Assembly (NCBI RefSeq): GCF_022024115.1
Contig: NZ_CP091792.1
Span: 1,674,001 to 1,738,000, forward strand
Source: Prevotella communis
GTDB lineage: Bacteria > Bacteroidota > Bacteroidia > Bacteroidales > Bacteroidaceae
Direction: 5' to 3'
DNA: 64,000 nucleotides
The stretch's first letter is position 1. Each line of letters begins with the position of its first letter. Made by a program: the position numbers and the translations under genes. Below are positions 1-9,038 of this stretch, piece by piece. Below the pieces are notes generated by a model. That model had not been told where the DNA came from. It made no database searches and worked only from the letters and a program-made list of their open reading frames with translations.

Positions 1-2685
1 AAATTCACTCTTCTCGGGCTTCTGGTAGGGGGCGTCGAGCATAATCTTTGTAGCCGTCTCGATGAAGTTGCGTTTCAGAATCTTAGAAACAAAGGGGAAC
101 GAACGGGAGGCACGCAGGTTACACTCAATGACCTTCACCTCGCGGTTCTTTGCCAGGAACTGGATATTGAAAGGACCGGAGATGTTGAGTTCGGCTGCAA
201 TCTTATGGGCAATCTTCTTAATCTGACGGATAGTAGAGAAATAGATGTGCTGTGCAGGGAACACCATCGTTGCATCACCAGAGTGCACACCGGCATACTC
301 TACGTGCTCAGAGATCGCGTACTCAATCACCTCACCCTTGTCGGCTACGGCGTCGAACTCTATCTCCTTGGTCTCAGTCATGAACTTAGACACCACCACG
401 GGGAATTCCTTGGATACCTCTGTAGCCATATTCAGGAAGCGTTGCAGTTCTTCCTCGTCATAGCATACGTTCATCGCAGCACCAGAGAGCACATATGAGG
501 GACGCACCAGGACGGGATAGCCCACTTTGTCAACGAACTCCTTCACATCGTCGAAGCTCGTCAGCGCACGCCAGGCGGGCTGGTCGATACCAAGCTTATC
601 GAGCATAGCTGAGAACTTGTCGCGGTTCTCGGCACGGTCGATATCTACGGGAGAGGTTCCCAGTACAGGCACACCCTGACGGTGGAGCTTCATGGCGAGG
701 TTGTTTGGAATCTGACCACCCACTGAAACGATAACACCACGAGGCTGCTCTAAATCCATCACGTCGAGCACACGCTCCAACGAGAGTTCATCGAAGTAGA
801 GACGGTCGCACATATCGTAGTCGGTAGATACGGTCTCGGGATTGTAGTTGATCATGATAGACTTATAGCCCAACTTACGAGCGGTGTTGATAGTATTTAC
901 TGAACACCAGTCGAACTCTACACTCGAACCGATACGGTAAGCGCCTGAACCTAAGACAACTACAGATTTCTCGTTATTGTAATAGTTGATGTCGTGGGCA
1001 ACCTTGTATTTCTCGCCCTTGGTGTCGCCAAAGGCAGGTACGTGGGTATAGGTGAAGTAGAGATAGTTGGTGAGCTCAGGATGTTCGCTGGCTACTGTGG
1101 GGATGCGCTTTACAGAAGGCATGATGCCACGCTGTTTGCGGAGCTTGCGCACCTCAAGGTTCTCCTTCTCCATATTGGTTGACTTGGTCTTAAGCACAAA
1201 GCGTGCAATCTGGAAGTCTGAGAAGCCACAACGCTTCACCTCAAGCAGCAGTTCGTCTGAGAGATCCTCCAGCTTATCGAACTTCTGCAACTCGTGCTTC
1301 AGGTCAACGATGTGCTTCAGTCTTTCAAGGAACCATACATCAATCTTGGTCAGTTCCTCGATGCGCTCAATGGTATAGCCCTCTTCCAGAGCCTGGGCAA
1401 TAGCGAAGATACGTAGGTCGGTGGGGTTAGCCAACTCGTTGTCGAGGTCGTCGAACTTGGTGTGGTCGTTGCCCACGAAGCCATGCATGCCCTGACCAAT
1501 CATGCGCAAGCCCTTCTGAATCATTTCCTCGAAAGAGCGACCGATACTCATTATCTCACCTACGGACTTCATTGATGAACCAATCTGACGGCTGACGCCA
1601 GCGAACTTCGTGAGGTCCCAACGGGGAATCTTGCATATCATATAGTCGAGCGAGGGAGCAACATATGCAGAACTTGTAGTTCCCATCTCGCCAATCTGGT
1701 CGAGGGTATAGCCCAGCGCAATCTTAGCTGCTACGAAAGCGAGCGGATAACCCGTAGCTTTTGAAGCCAAGGCTGAAGAACGGCTCAGACGTGCGTTGAT
1801 CTCAATGATACGATAGTCGTTGGTCGTAGCGTTGAAAGCAAACTGGATGTTGCACTCGCCCACGATACCCAGATGACGCACACACTTGATAGTAATTTCC
1901 TGCAGCATCTTAACCTGTTCCTCGGTCAATGAACAAGTAGGAGCCACTACGATACTTTCGCCCGTGTGGATACCCAGGGGGTCGAAGTTCTCCATAGAGG
2001 CCACGGTGAAGCAGCGGTCGTTGGCATCACGGATGCACTCGAACTCAATCTCCTTCCAGCCCTTCAGGCTCTCTTCAACCAGAATCTGGGGTGCAAAGGT
2101 GAAGGCCGACTCAGCCAGCTCTACAAAGGCTTTCTCATCAGGACAGATACCAGAACCCAGTCCTCCCAGCGCATAAGCTGAGCGAATCATGATGGGGAAG
2201 CCTATCTCGTGGGCTGCCTTCAGCGCATCTTCCATATTCTCTACGGCGTGGCTTACGGGCGTCTTCAGACTGATCTCGTCGAGTTTCTTCACAAAACGGT
2301 CACGGTCCTCGGTATCCATGATAGCCTCAACACTGGTACCCAGCACCTGTACACCATATTCCTTGAGTGTACCGTTCAAATAAAGTTCTGTACCGCAGTT
2401 TAGGGCTGTCTGTCCACCAAATGCCAAAAGGATACCATCAGGACGTTCCTTCTTGATGATTTCCGTGACGAAATGCGCATTAACCGGTTGGAAATACACT
2501 TGGTCGGCAATACCTTCCGAGGTCTGGATGGTGGCAATGTTTGGGTTTACCAACACGCTCTTGATGCCCTCTTCACGCAGGGCTTTCAGTGCCTGTGAGC
2601 CTGAGTAGTCGAACTCACCTGCCTGTCCGATTTTCAGTGCGCCCGAACCGAGTACGAGCACCTTCTTAAGATTCTTTTTGTTCAT
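1..2685 (-). CDS. carB: Carbamoyl-phosphate synthase large subunit, cut by left edge
   Basis: The first 895 codons are present; the 3' end lies beyond the left edge. The protein starts MNKKNLKKVLVLGSGALKIG and has the two-fold layout of CarB, with a second ATP-grasp half beginning near VVLGSGAYRIGSSVEFDW. The enzyme makes carbamoyl phosphate from glutamine-derived ammonia, bicarbonate and two ATP, for pyrimidine and arginine synthesis. Diagnostic stretches are GEFDYSGSQALKALREEG, EINARLSRSSALASKATGYP and ECNLRASRSFPFVSK. A TAAATTTGCA box about 27 nt upstream suggests its own promoter. The upstream neighbour on the same strand is unrelated, so carA is not directly upstream. Confidence 0.97.
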   Translation of the reverse strand, partial: MNKKNLKKVLVLGSGALKIGQAGEFDYSGSQALKALREEGIKSVLVNPNIATIQTSEGIADQVYFQPVNAHFVTEIIKKERPDGILLAFGGQTALNCGTELYLNGTLKEYGVQVLGTSVEAIMDTEDRDRFVKKLDEISLKTPVSHAVENMEDALKAAHEIGFPIMIRSAYALGGLGSGICPDEKAFVELAESAFTFAPQILVEESLKGWKEIEFECIRDANDRCFTVASMENFDPLGIHTGESIVVAPTCSLTEEQVKMLQEITIKCVRHLGIVGECNIQFAFNATTNDYRIIEINARLSRSSALASKATGYPLAFVAAKIALGYTLDQIGEMGTTSSAYVAPSLDYMICKIPRWDLTKFAGVSRQIGSSMKSVGEIMSIGRSFEEMIQKGLRMIGQGMHGFVGNDHTKFDDLDNELANPTDLRIFAIAQALEEGYTIERIEELTKIDVWFLERLKHIVDLKHELQKFDKLEDLSDELLLEVKRCGFSDFQIARFVLKTKSTNMEKENLEVRKLRKQRGIMPSVKRIPTVASEHPELTNYLYFTYTHVPAFGDTKGEKYKVAHDINYYNNEKSVVVLGSGAYRIGSSVEFDWCSVNTINTARKLGYKSIMINYNPETVSTDYDMCDRLYFDELSLERVLDVMDLEQPRGVIVSVGGQIPNNLAMKLHRQGVPVLGTSPVDIDRAENRDKFSAMLDKLGIDQPAWRALTSFDDVKEFVDKVGYPVLVRPSYVLSGAAMNVCYDEEELQRFLNMATEVSKEFPVVVSKFMTETKEIEFDAVADKGEVIEYAISEHVEYAGVHSGDATMVFPAQHIYFSTIRQIKKIAHKIAAELNISGPFNIQFLAKNREVKVIECNLRASRSFPFVSKILKRNFIETATKIMLDAPYQKPEKSEF

Positions 2686-2712
2686 TTATTTTAGGGTTTA
2701 AGTCAAATTGGT

Positions 2713-2722
2713 TGCAAATTTA
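2713..2722 (-). promoter_or_regulatory. -7 promoter box of carB
   Basis: Read on the minus strand the bases are TAAATTTGCA, matching the Bacteroidetes TAnnTTTG box. It lies 28 nt before the carB start codon. Confidence 0.6.
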
Positions 2723-2812
2723 CTAATATTTATTGAAATACCACGTCTAAATTTGAATATTTTTGCAAAATATGACGCTATTTGGATAGGGTGTTTATTT
2801 TTATGCAGGATA

Positions 2813-4423
2813 TCAGCGTTTGATGCTAAAGAAACCGATGCGATGGTTACGTCCTTTTTTGCCCAGTGAACGCAGCTGATAGATGCCGTTAGGCAGACCA
2901 TCTACCGACAAGAAAGCAGAGTAGGGGCGTAGGGCTACTTGGCGTCCATCGAGGGTTTCAACGATTACAAATTCAGCATCAAGGATGGTACCTTTTTCGG
3001 GCAGGGCGATAGGACGTCCGTCGGTCTTACTGATAGTGGGAGCTGCATAGCGCTTGCCCACGTTGAGCAGAAGTTGGGCGGGTGTGCTCTCTATGCCATA
3101 GCGGTTCATCGCTGTGACGGCATAGTTCTTTCCATTATTTGGCACCAGCAGACTTGTCTTGGTGATTCTGGCGGCTACCAGGTTCTCAGCCTTTGTGATA
3201 TCTACGGGGAAGTCCTCGCTGGCATATATATTATAATAGATGTGGGGAGCATCGCTCTTATCGGTAGATGCCTGCCAGGAGAGGGTGTTATGATGCAGGG
3301 CAAGTTGAGAGGGTTCTGTTGGGGCTGGCTGCCCGGTCCATGTCATGGGTGGTACAAGTGCTGGCGTCTGGTTGAAACGCACGGTGAAGTCGTAGATGCC
3401 TTTCACGTTGTCGGTAAAGAACTTGGAACGGAAGAAGCAATGTCCCATGCCCAGTTGACGACTGACGTTCATCTGACGTACCACCTGGTCGAGTGTCCAC
3501 TTGCCTTCGCGAGGGTCGAGGAAATAGATGCCAAGACCTGGTACTACAGGACGTCCGGCACTCTGTTCCTGCCAGTCGATTGCGAAGGGGAAAAAGTTAT
3601 TACCCTGGAAATACATCATCGGGAACAGTCCGTCCATCAGTCCGTCGCGAAGCCAGGCTTGTGCATCCTGGCATACGGTGGTCCGGGCATTCCATCCACC
3701 GGCACGATAGCGGCGAAGGTCATCATATTTTCCAATAGGAGAACAAGTCAGTTTGACCCATGGCTTCTCTGTCTTAACTGCCTTGTTGATTTTACGAACG
3801 ATGCTGGTAATGTACTCGCGGCCTTGCGGACGACTTACTTTGATTTTCCATGTCTCAGGATAGCGGATGTAGTCCAGGTGAATGCCGTCAACATCATAGT
3901 TGGTTACAATCTCCTTGCAGATAGAGGCTATATAGTCGCCAGTCTGCCCCTGTTCGGGATCCATGTAGCCATCGTCGCCAATCTTCTTGATTAGCTTGGG
4001 GAATTTCTGACGCAACTGCTTGCAACCCAGTTTGTTCCATTTTCCAACGGGGATGGTTACAACCCAAGCATGGCACTCCATGCCACGCTTGTGACACTCA
4101 TCGATACACAGTTGCAAGGGGTCGTAGGAAGCCTTGCGGCCAGGCGTACCCGTGATGCAGCCGTCCCATGGTTCGATGGCCGAGGGATAAATGGTCGTAC
4201 CGCGTACGCGTGTCTGTACGAGTACGGTATTGATACCTGCTTTCTGTAACTGGTCCAGTATTTGGGTGAGTTCGCGTTTCTGAGCTTCCGACTGATAGGA
4301 GTGAGGCCAGTCTATACCACCGATGGTTGTGAGCCAGACGGCCCTGACTTCGTACTTGGGAGATTGCGCCTGAACTGCGATAAAGGCGCATACTAGAATA
4401 AGAAAACAGATAAATTTCTTCAT
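2813..4423 (-). CDS. Secreted glycoside hydrolase, GHL10/YddW-like (DUF187)
   Basis: A 536-residue protein with signal peptide MKKFICFLILVCAFIAVQAQ. The mature part opens with YEVRAVWLTTIGGIDWP, typical of the GHL10/DUF187 TIM-barrel family, which includes YddW-type putative glycosidases. Other family stretches are LVQTRVRGTTIYPS, GIHLDYIRYP (an acidic active-site segment) and GLFPMMYFQGNNFF. Residues from about 375 onward look like a fibronectin-III-like domain. The C-terminal 40 residues (LPNGIYQLRSLGKKGRNHRI) resemble a T9SS-type tail, which is inference. I chose the ATG at 4423 because the longer TTG-started frame would begin inside the promoter box. The substrate is unknown. Confidence 0.85.
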   Translation of the reverse strand: MKKFICFLILVCAFIAVQAQSPKYEVRAVWLTTIGGIDWPHSYQSEAQKRELTQILDQLQKAGINTVLVQTRVRGTTIYPSAIEPWDGCITGTPGRKASYDPLQLCIDECHKRGMECHAWVVTIPVGKWNKLGCKQLRQKFPKLIKKIGDDGYMDPEQGQTGDYIASICKEIVTNYDVDGIHLDYIRYPETWKIKVSRPQGREYITSIVRKINKAVKTEKPWVKLTCSPIGKYDDLRRYRAGGWNARTTVCQDAQAWLRDGLMDGLFPMMYFQGNNFFPFAIDWQEQSAGRPVVPGLGIYFLDPREGKWTLDQVVRQMNVSRQLGMGHCFFRSKFFTDNVKGIYDFTVRFNQTPALVPPMTWTGQPAPTEPSQLALHHNTLSWQASTDKSDAPHIYYNIYASEDFPVDITKAENLVAARITKTSLLVPNNGKNYAVTAMNRYGIESTPAQLLLNVGKRYAAPTISKTDGRPIALPEKGTILDAEFVIVETLDGRQVALRPYSAFLSVDGLPNGIYQLRSLGKKGRNHRIGFFSIKR

Positions 4424-4440
4424 TTCTTGATGTTTTGCCT

Positions 4441-4449
4441 GCAAAGGTA
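4441..4449 (-). promoter_or_regulatory. -7 promoter box of the GHL10 gene
   Basis: Minus-strand TACCTTTGC, 18 nt before the start at 4423. It is divergent from the cstA promoter, and the two units share a spacer of about 110 bp. Confidence 0.65.
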
Positions 4450-4460
4450 GAAAATAATTA

Positions 4461-4488
4461 TGAATTATGAATTATGAATTGTGAATTA
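4461..4488. repeat. 7-bp tandem repeat TGAATTA x4 between divergent promoters
   Basis: Four units (tgaatta, tgaatta, tgaattg, tgaatta) fill the space between the two divergent -7 boxes. Similar 7-bp repeats (tgtttaa) occur near 50188-50214. Confidence 0.8.
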
Positions 4489-4493
4489 TTTTG

Positions 4494-4503
4494 TATCTTT
4501 GCA
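4494..4503 (+). promoter_or_regulatory. -7 promoter box of cstA
   Basis: TATCTTTGCA, an exact match to the Bacteroidetes -7 consensus, 30 nt before the preferred cstA start. Confidence 0.75.
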
Positions 4504-4532
4504 TCGTCAAATTTGATAAAAGAAAAGCAGAA

Positions 4533-5900
4533 ATGATTACTTTTGTACTGAGCCTTGCGGCTCTGGTTCTGGGCTATTTCCTTTATGGCCGTTTTGTAGA
4601 GAGAGTTTTCGGACCTGACGACAGACCTACGCCTGCCATTGCCAAGGCCGACGGTGTGGACTTCATGGTGCTGCCTTCATGGAAGATTTTCATGATACAG
4701 TTCCTGAACATTGCAGGTACTGGACCTATCTTTGGTGCCATCATGGGTGCCAAGTTCGGACCGGCTGCCTATCTCTGGATTGTCTTCGGATGTATCTTTG
4801 CAGGTGCTACGCACGACTATCTGAGCGGTATGCTGAGTATTCGTAACGGTGGCGCTAACCTTCCTGAGATTATTGGAAAATACCTGGGTAATGCCACAAA
4901 GCAGATTATGCTGATTTTCTCGGTTTTCCTGCTGATGATGGTAGGAGCCGTGTTTGTGTACAGTCCTGCCTTGTTGCTGCAGAAACTGTGCCTGAGTAGT
5001 GTGCCAGGCATCGAGATACTGAGTAACAGTACATTCTGGATTATTGTCATCTTCGTGTATTATATCATTGCCACGATGATGCCTATCGATAAGATTATCG
5101 GAAAGATTTACCCCTTGTTCGCATTCTCCCTGTTGTTTATGGCTGTAGCCCTGATGGCGATGTTGTTTGTGAAGATGCCAGATATCCCTGAGGTGTGGGA
5201 GGGCGTTGGAGAGGCCTCGCTCACAACGAAGAGCATCTTCCCCTGTCTGTTTATCACTATTGCCTGTGGCGCTATCAGTGGCTTCCACGCCACGCAGAGT
5301 CCGTTGATGGCGCGTTGCGTGAAGAGTGAGAAGATGGGTCGTCCTATATTCTACGGCGCTATGATTACTGAGGGTCTGGTAGCTCTTATCTGGGCTACGG
5401 TAGCTATGTATTTCTTCTACAATGAGCCAACACCTGGATATCAGGAGATGGCTGGTGGTGAGGAGATCATCAGTAAGGCACCGGCAATTGTGAGCATGGT
5501 GTGCGACAACTGGCTGGGGCTCTTTGGAAGTATTCTGGCCATTCTGGGTGTAGTGGCTGCACCTATCACCAGTGGTGATACGGCGTTACGCTCAGCACGA
5601 CTCATCATTGCTGATTTCATCCACCTGGAGCAGAAGACGATGCGCAAGCGTCTGTATGTCTGCATTCCCATGTTTGCGGCTGTCATTGCCCTGCTTATTT
5701 GGCAGATGGCCAACCCTGAAGGCTTTGACGTCATCTGGAGCTGGTTCGGCTGGAGTAACCAAACCTTGTCTGTCTTCACACTATGGGCTATCACGGTTTA
5801 TCTGTATCAACAGAAGAAGAACTACTGGATTTCGCTGGTTCCTGCCGTATTCATGACGGTGGTGAGTGTGGTGTATCTGCTAACGGAGCAAATTTTTTAA
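4533..5900 (+). CDS. cstA: Carbon starvation protein CstA family transporter (short form)
   Basis: A polytopic membrane protein of 455 residues from the ATG at 4533. A frame-compatible ATG at 4491 overlaps the promoter and is rejected. CstA hallmarks are FGPAAYLWIVFGCIFAGATHDYLSG near the start (positions about 76-100), ACGAISGFHATQSPLMARC and a SGDTALRSARLIIADF segment. Many hydrophobic helices span the length. E. coli CstA is much longer (about 700 residues), and this short form is usual in Bacteroidetes. The family imports peptides or pyruvate across the inner membrane; the substrate here cannot be read from sequence. Confidence 0.92.
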   Translation: MITFVLSLAALVLGYFLYGRFVERVFGPDDRPTPAIAKADGVDFMVLPSWKIFMIQFLNIAGTGPIFGAIMGAKFGPAAYLWIVFGCIFAGATHDYLSGMLSIRNGGANLPEIIGKYLGNATKQIMLIFSVFLLMMVGAVFVYSPALLLQKLCLSSVPGIEILSNSTFWIIVIFVYYIIATMMPIDKIIGKIYPLFAFSLLFMAVALMAMLFVKMPDIPEVWEGVGEASLTTKSIFPCLFITIACGAISGFHATQSPLMARCVKSEKMGRPIFYGAMITEGLVALIWATVAMYFFYNEPTPGYQEMAGGEEIISKAPAIVSMVCDNWLGLFGSILAILGVVAAPITSGDTALRSARLIIADFIHLEQKTMRKRLYVCIPMFAAVIALLIWQMANPEGFDVIWSWFGWSNQTLSVFTLWAITVYLYQQKKNYWISLVPAVFMTVVSVVYLLTEQIF

Positions 5901-5902
5901 TG

Positions 5903-5948
5903 TCACGATAACGTAACAACGTGATAACGATATAACGAGACAACGAAT
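5903..5948. repeat. Degenerate 'ataacg' tandem repeat spacer
   Basis: The spacer after cstA is made of repeats of the form cgataacgtaacaacgtg ataacgatataacgag. The reverse complement of this motif family recurs in the nuoM-nuoL spacer at 26525-26561. Confidence 0.7.
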
Positions 5949-5973
5949 AATTATTAATTAAAAGATATCGATT

Positions 5974-6474
5974 ATGAAAAAATTACTGTTTACGATGCTT
6001 TGCGGACTGATGTTCTCAGTCGCAGGCCAGGCTCAGACACAAGATCGTCTGCCATTTGCTAAGGATAAATACTATGCTTCTGCAGGATTGTCTAATTTCG
6101 ACCTCAACTGGAGCAAGAATCAGAGTTGGCACATGGACCTGAATGCCAAGTGTGGTTATCTGTTTGAAGATGACTGGATGATAACGGGTACATTGGGTTA
6201 CGACTGGCATAAGGTAGGCGACGATACGTTTACACTTGGTGCCGGTCTGCGCTACTATATTGAGCAGAACGGCTTATACCTGGGAGCCAGCGCCAATTAT
6301 GTGAACAGTCCTATCCGTAAGGATTTTGTGCCCAGTGCCCAGTGTGGCTACGCCTTTTTCCTGAACCGTACCGTGACCATCGAACCGGAGGTATATTACA
6401 ACCTCAGTACAAAGAATGTGACGGAGTATAGCGGCTTCGGTATCCGTCTGGGACTTGGTATTTACTTTGAGTAA
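5974..6474 (+). CDS. Small outer-membrane beta-barrel protein
   Basis: 166 residues with signal peptide MKKLLFTMLCGLMFSVAGQAQ. The mature chain has alternating polar/hydrophobic strands (GLSNFDLNWSKNQSWHMDLN, GTLGYDWHKVGDDTFTLGAGLRYY, GFGIRLGLGIYFE) and ends in an aromatic-containing strand (IYFE), as in small OmpW/OprF-like 8-strand barrels of Bacteroidetes. It probably sits in the outer membrane; ligand or role unknown. It is 18 nt upstream of nadC on the same strand, so the two may be cotranscribed. Confidence 0.8.
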   Translation: MKKLLFTMLCGLMFSVAGQAQTQDRLPFAKDKYYASAGLSNFDLNWSKNQSWHMDLNAKCGYLFEDDWMITGTLGYDWHKVGDDTFTLGAGLRYYIEQNGLYLGASANYVNSPIRKDFVPSAQCGYAFFLNRTVTIEPEVYYNLSTKNVTEYSGFGIRLGLGIYFE

Positions 6475-6492
6475 TAAAGTAGTGAAGAAATT

Positions 6493-7368
6493 ATGTTAAG
6501 TGTAGAAGAACTGAACGATAAACTGATTGACCTCGCTTTTGCTGAGGATATTGGTGACGGTGACCACACCACGTTGTGCTGTATCCCTAAGGATGCCATG
6601 GGTGAGTCAAAACTGCTGATTAAGGAGGAGGGTATCTTTGCTGGCGTGGAGATTGCCAAGGAGGTATTCCGTCGTTTTGACCCTGAATTGCAAGTAGAGG
6701 TATATATTGAGGATGGTGCGCATGTGAAGCCAGGTGACATCGTGATGAGTGTGAAAGGCAAGGAACAGAGTTTGTTGCAGACGGAGCGCCTGATGTTGAA
6801 TATCCTGCAGCGTATGAGTGGCATTGCCACAATGACGCACAAATATCAGCAGGCGCTGATTGATGCAGGCACGAAGACACGCGTACTCGATACCCGTAAG
6901 ACAACACCTGGTATGCGTATGCTTGAGAAGGAGGCTGTGAAGATTGGTGGCGGTATGAACCATCGTATCGGCTTGTTTGATATGATCCTGCTGAAGGATA
7001 ATCATATTGATTTCTGTGGTGGCGTGCATAATGCCATCTCGCGTGCTAAGCAGTATTGCAAGGATAACGGCAAAGACCTGAAGATAGAGTGCGAGGTGCG
7101 TAACTTCAAAGAGCTGGACGAGGCTCTGGCCGAGGGATGCGACCGCATCATGTTTGACAATTTCACACCTGAGGATACTGAGAAGGCGGTGAAGATTGTC
7201 AACGGACGTGCTGAGACGGAATCAAGTGGTGGTATTACCTACGACACAATGATTCCCTATGCCAAGGCGGGAGTTGACTTCATCTCGTTTGGTGCACTCA
7301 CACACTCGGTGAAAGGACTGGACATGAGTTTCAAGGCTGCAGGCAGCGATAAACTGATTATTAAATAA
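6493..7368 (+). CDS. nadC: Nicotinate-nucleotide pyrophosphorylase (carboxylating)
   Basis: 291 residues. It converts quinolinate and PRPP to nicotinate mononucleotide in de novo NAD synthesis. Family signatures include the early FAEDIGDGDHTT, the NILQRMSGIAT segment, RVLDTRKTTPGMRMLEKEAV, GGGMNHRIGLFDMILLKDNH, IECEVRNFKELDEAL and ESSGGI near the C-terminus. Length is normal for NadC. The next gene starts 3 nt after the stop, so nadC and the dipeptidase are probably read on one message. Confidence 0.96.
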   Translation: MLSVEELNDKLIDLAFAEDIGDGDHTTLCCIPKDAMGESKLLIKEEGIFAGVEIAKEVFRRFDPELQVEVYIEDGAHVKPGDIVMSVKGKEQSLLQTERLMLNILQRMSGIATMTHKYQQALIDAGTKTRVLDTRKTTPGMRMLEKEAVKIGGGMNHRIGLFDMILLKDNHIDFCGGVHNAISRAKQYCKDNGKDLKIECEVRNFKELDEALAEGCDRIMFDNFTPEDTEKAVKIVNGRAETESSGGITYDTMIPYAKAGVDFISFGALTHSVKGLDMSFKAAGSDKLIIK

Positions 7369-7371
7369 ATA

Positions 7372-9006
7372 ATGAAAAGACAACTGATTTTATCAGCCAT
7401 GCTCGTTGCTACGGCGGGAGCAATGGCTTGTACTAATTTTATTGTAGGTAAAAAGGCCTCTGTAGATGGCTCTGTGATTTGTTCTTATAGTGCCGACAGT
7501 TATGGCATGTTTCAGGGATTGAAGCATCAGCCTGCCGCCAAGCATCCGAAAGGAACGATGCGTCAGGTGTATGACTGGGACACGAATAAATATGGCGGAG
7601 AAATCCTGGAAGCTGAGGAGACTTATAATGTCATCGGCAATATCAACGAATGGCAGGTAACTATTGGTGAGACAACCTTTGGTGGTCGTGAGGAAATGGT
7701 GGATACCACAGGTATCATCGACTATGGTTCTCTGATTTATATCACCCTGCAGCGTGCTAAGACGGCTCGTCAGGCTATTGATATCATGACGTCACTGGTG
7801 GAGCAGTACGGCTATTGTTCTGAGGGTGAGACCTTCACAATCTGCGACCCCAACGAGGCTTGGATTATGGAAATGATGGGTTGCGCCAGCGACCGAAAGG
7901 TGGAGAAGGGCCGCACGGTATGGGTGGCTCTGCGCATACCAGATGATATGATTTGCGGTCATGCTAACCAGAGTCGTATCACAAAGTTTAATATGAAGGA
8001 CAAGGAGAATGTGCGCTACTCCAAGAACGTGGTCTCTTACGCCCGTAAGATGGGATGGTTCAAGGGTAAGGATGAGGACTTCAGTTATAATGCTGCCTAT
8101 GCTGCTCCTGATTTTTCAGGTCGTCGTATCTGTGATGCACGTGTATGGAGTTTCTTCAACCGTTATGCCGATGGTATGGACCGTTATATCCCCTGGGCTG
8201 AAGGTCATGATGCTAACGCAGAGGTGATGCCTCTGTGGGTGAAGCCCAATAAGAAACTCTCTGTGCAGGATGTGGAAACGGCTATGCGCGACCATTTCGA
8301 GGATACACCATTTGCGCTGGATAGCGACATGGGCGGTGGTATCTGGGAAATGCCCTATCGTCCTACACCTCTTTATTATAAGGTGGATGGCAAGGAGTAT
8401 TTCAATGAGCGTCCCGTATCTACACAGCAGGCCGGCTTTGTGTTTGTAAGTCAGATGCGTTCTTGGTTGCCACGTCAGATTGGTGGCTGTTTCTGGTTTG
8501 CCAATGATGATGGTAATATGGTACCTTTCACACCTGTGTATTGCTGTGCTACGAAGGCTCCCCGTCCTTACGACACACCAGGTGCTGATGAACTGAACTT
8601 CTCCATGGACAATGCTTTCTGGGTACAGAACTGGGTGAGCAACATGGTTTATCCACGTTACTCTATGCTTTTCCCATCCTTGAAGGAGGTTCGCGACTCG
8701 CTGGATAATTCATATTTCCGTGCTCAGAAAGAGGTTGAGGATAAGGCGCTGACACTCGACGAGGCAGCACGTACAAAATATCTCACAGCCTATACAGCAG
8801 AGAAGGCTGAACAGATGTTGGCTCGTTGGCAGAAACTGGCTACTTATCTTATCGTAAAGTATAACGATATGACAGTTAAGCCAGAGGAGAATGGTCAGTT
8901 CACCCGTACAAAGTACGGACTTGGTGCTACGGTGAAGCGTCCTGGTTATTCTGAGAAGTATGCACGCGAAATCGTTAAGCAAACAGGTAAGAAGTTTGAG
9001 AAATAA
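7372..9006 (+). CDS. C69-family dipeptidase (PepD-like), exported
   Basis: 544 residues. The N-terminus MKRQLILSAMLVATAGAMAC is a signal-like propeptide ending at the conserved Cys20 (ACTNFIVGKKASVDGS). In peptidase family C69 this residue becomes the N-terminal nucleophile after cleavage. Other family segments are GNINEWQVTIGETTFGGREE, CDPNEAWIMEMMG, YSMLFPSLKEV and the Bacteroidetes-type SFFNRYADGMDRYIPWAEG. Members hydrolyse dipeptides, here probably in the periplasm. Substrate preference is not visible. Confidence 0.92.
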   Translation: MKRQLILSAMLVATAGAMACTNFIVGKKASVDGSVICSYSADSYGMFQGLKHQPAAKHPKGTMRQVYDWDTNKYGGEILEAEETYNVIGNINEWQVTIGETTFGGREEMVDTTGIIDYGSLIYITLQRAKTARQAIDIMTSLVEQYGYCSEGETFTICDPNEAWIMEMMGCASDRKVEKGRTVWVALRIPDDMICGHANQSRITKFNMKDKENVRYSKNVVSYARKMGWFKGKDEDFSYNAAYAAPDFSGRRICDARVWSFFNRYADGMDRYIPWAEGHDANAEVMPLWVKPNKKLSVQDVETAMRDHFEDTPFALDSDMGGGIWEMPYRPTPLYYKVDGKEYFNERPVSTQQAGFVFVSQMRSWLPRQIGGCFWFANDDGNMVPFTPVYCCATKAPRPYDTPGADELNFSMDNAFWVQNWVSNMVYPRYSMLFPSLKEVRDSLDNSYFRAQKEVEDKALTLDEAARTKYLTAYTAEKAEQMLARWQKLATYLIVKYNDMTVKPEENGQFTRTKYGLGATVKRPGYSEKYAREIVKQTGKKFEK

Positions 9007-9038
9007 CAAGTGAAATTATTCACTATTCACTTAGAAAT

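Noticed and set aside
2939..3994. 351-codon plus-strand frame
   Set aside because: Lies wholly opposite the GHL10 glycosidase, which has a signal peptide, promoter and family motifs. The plus-strand product matches nothing and has no promoter.
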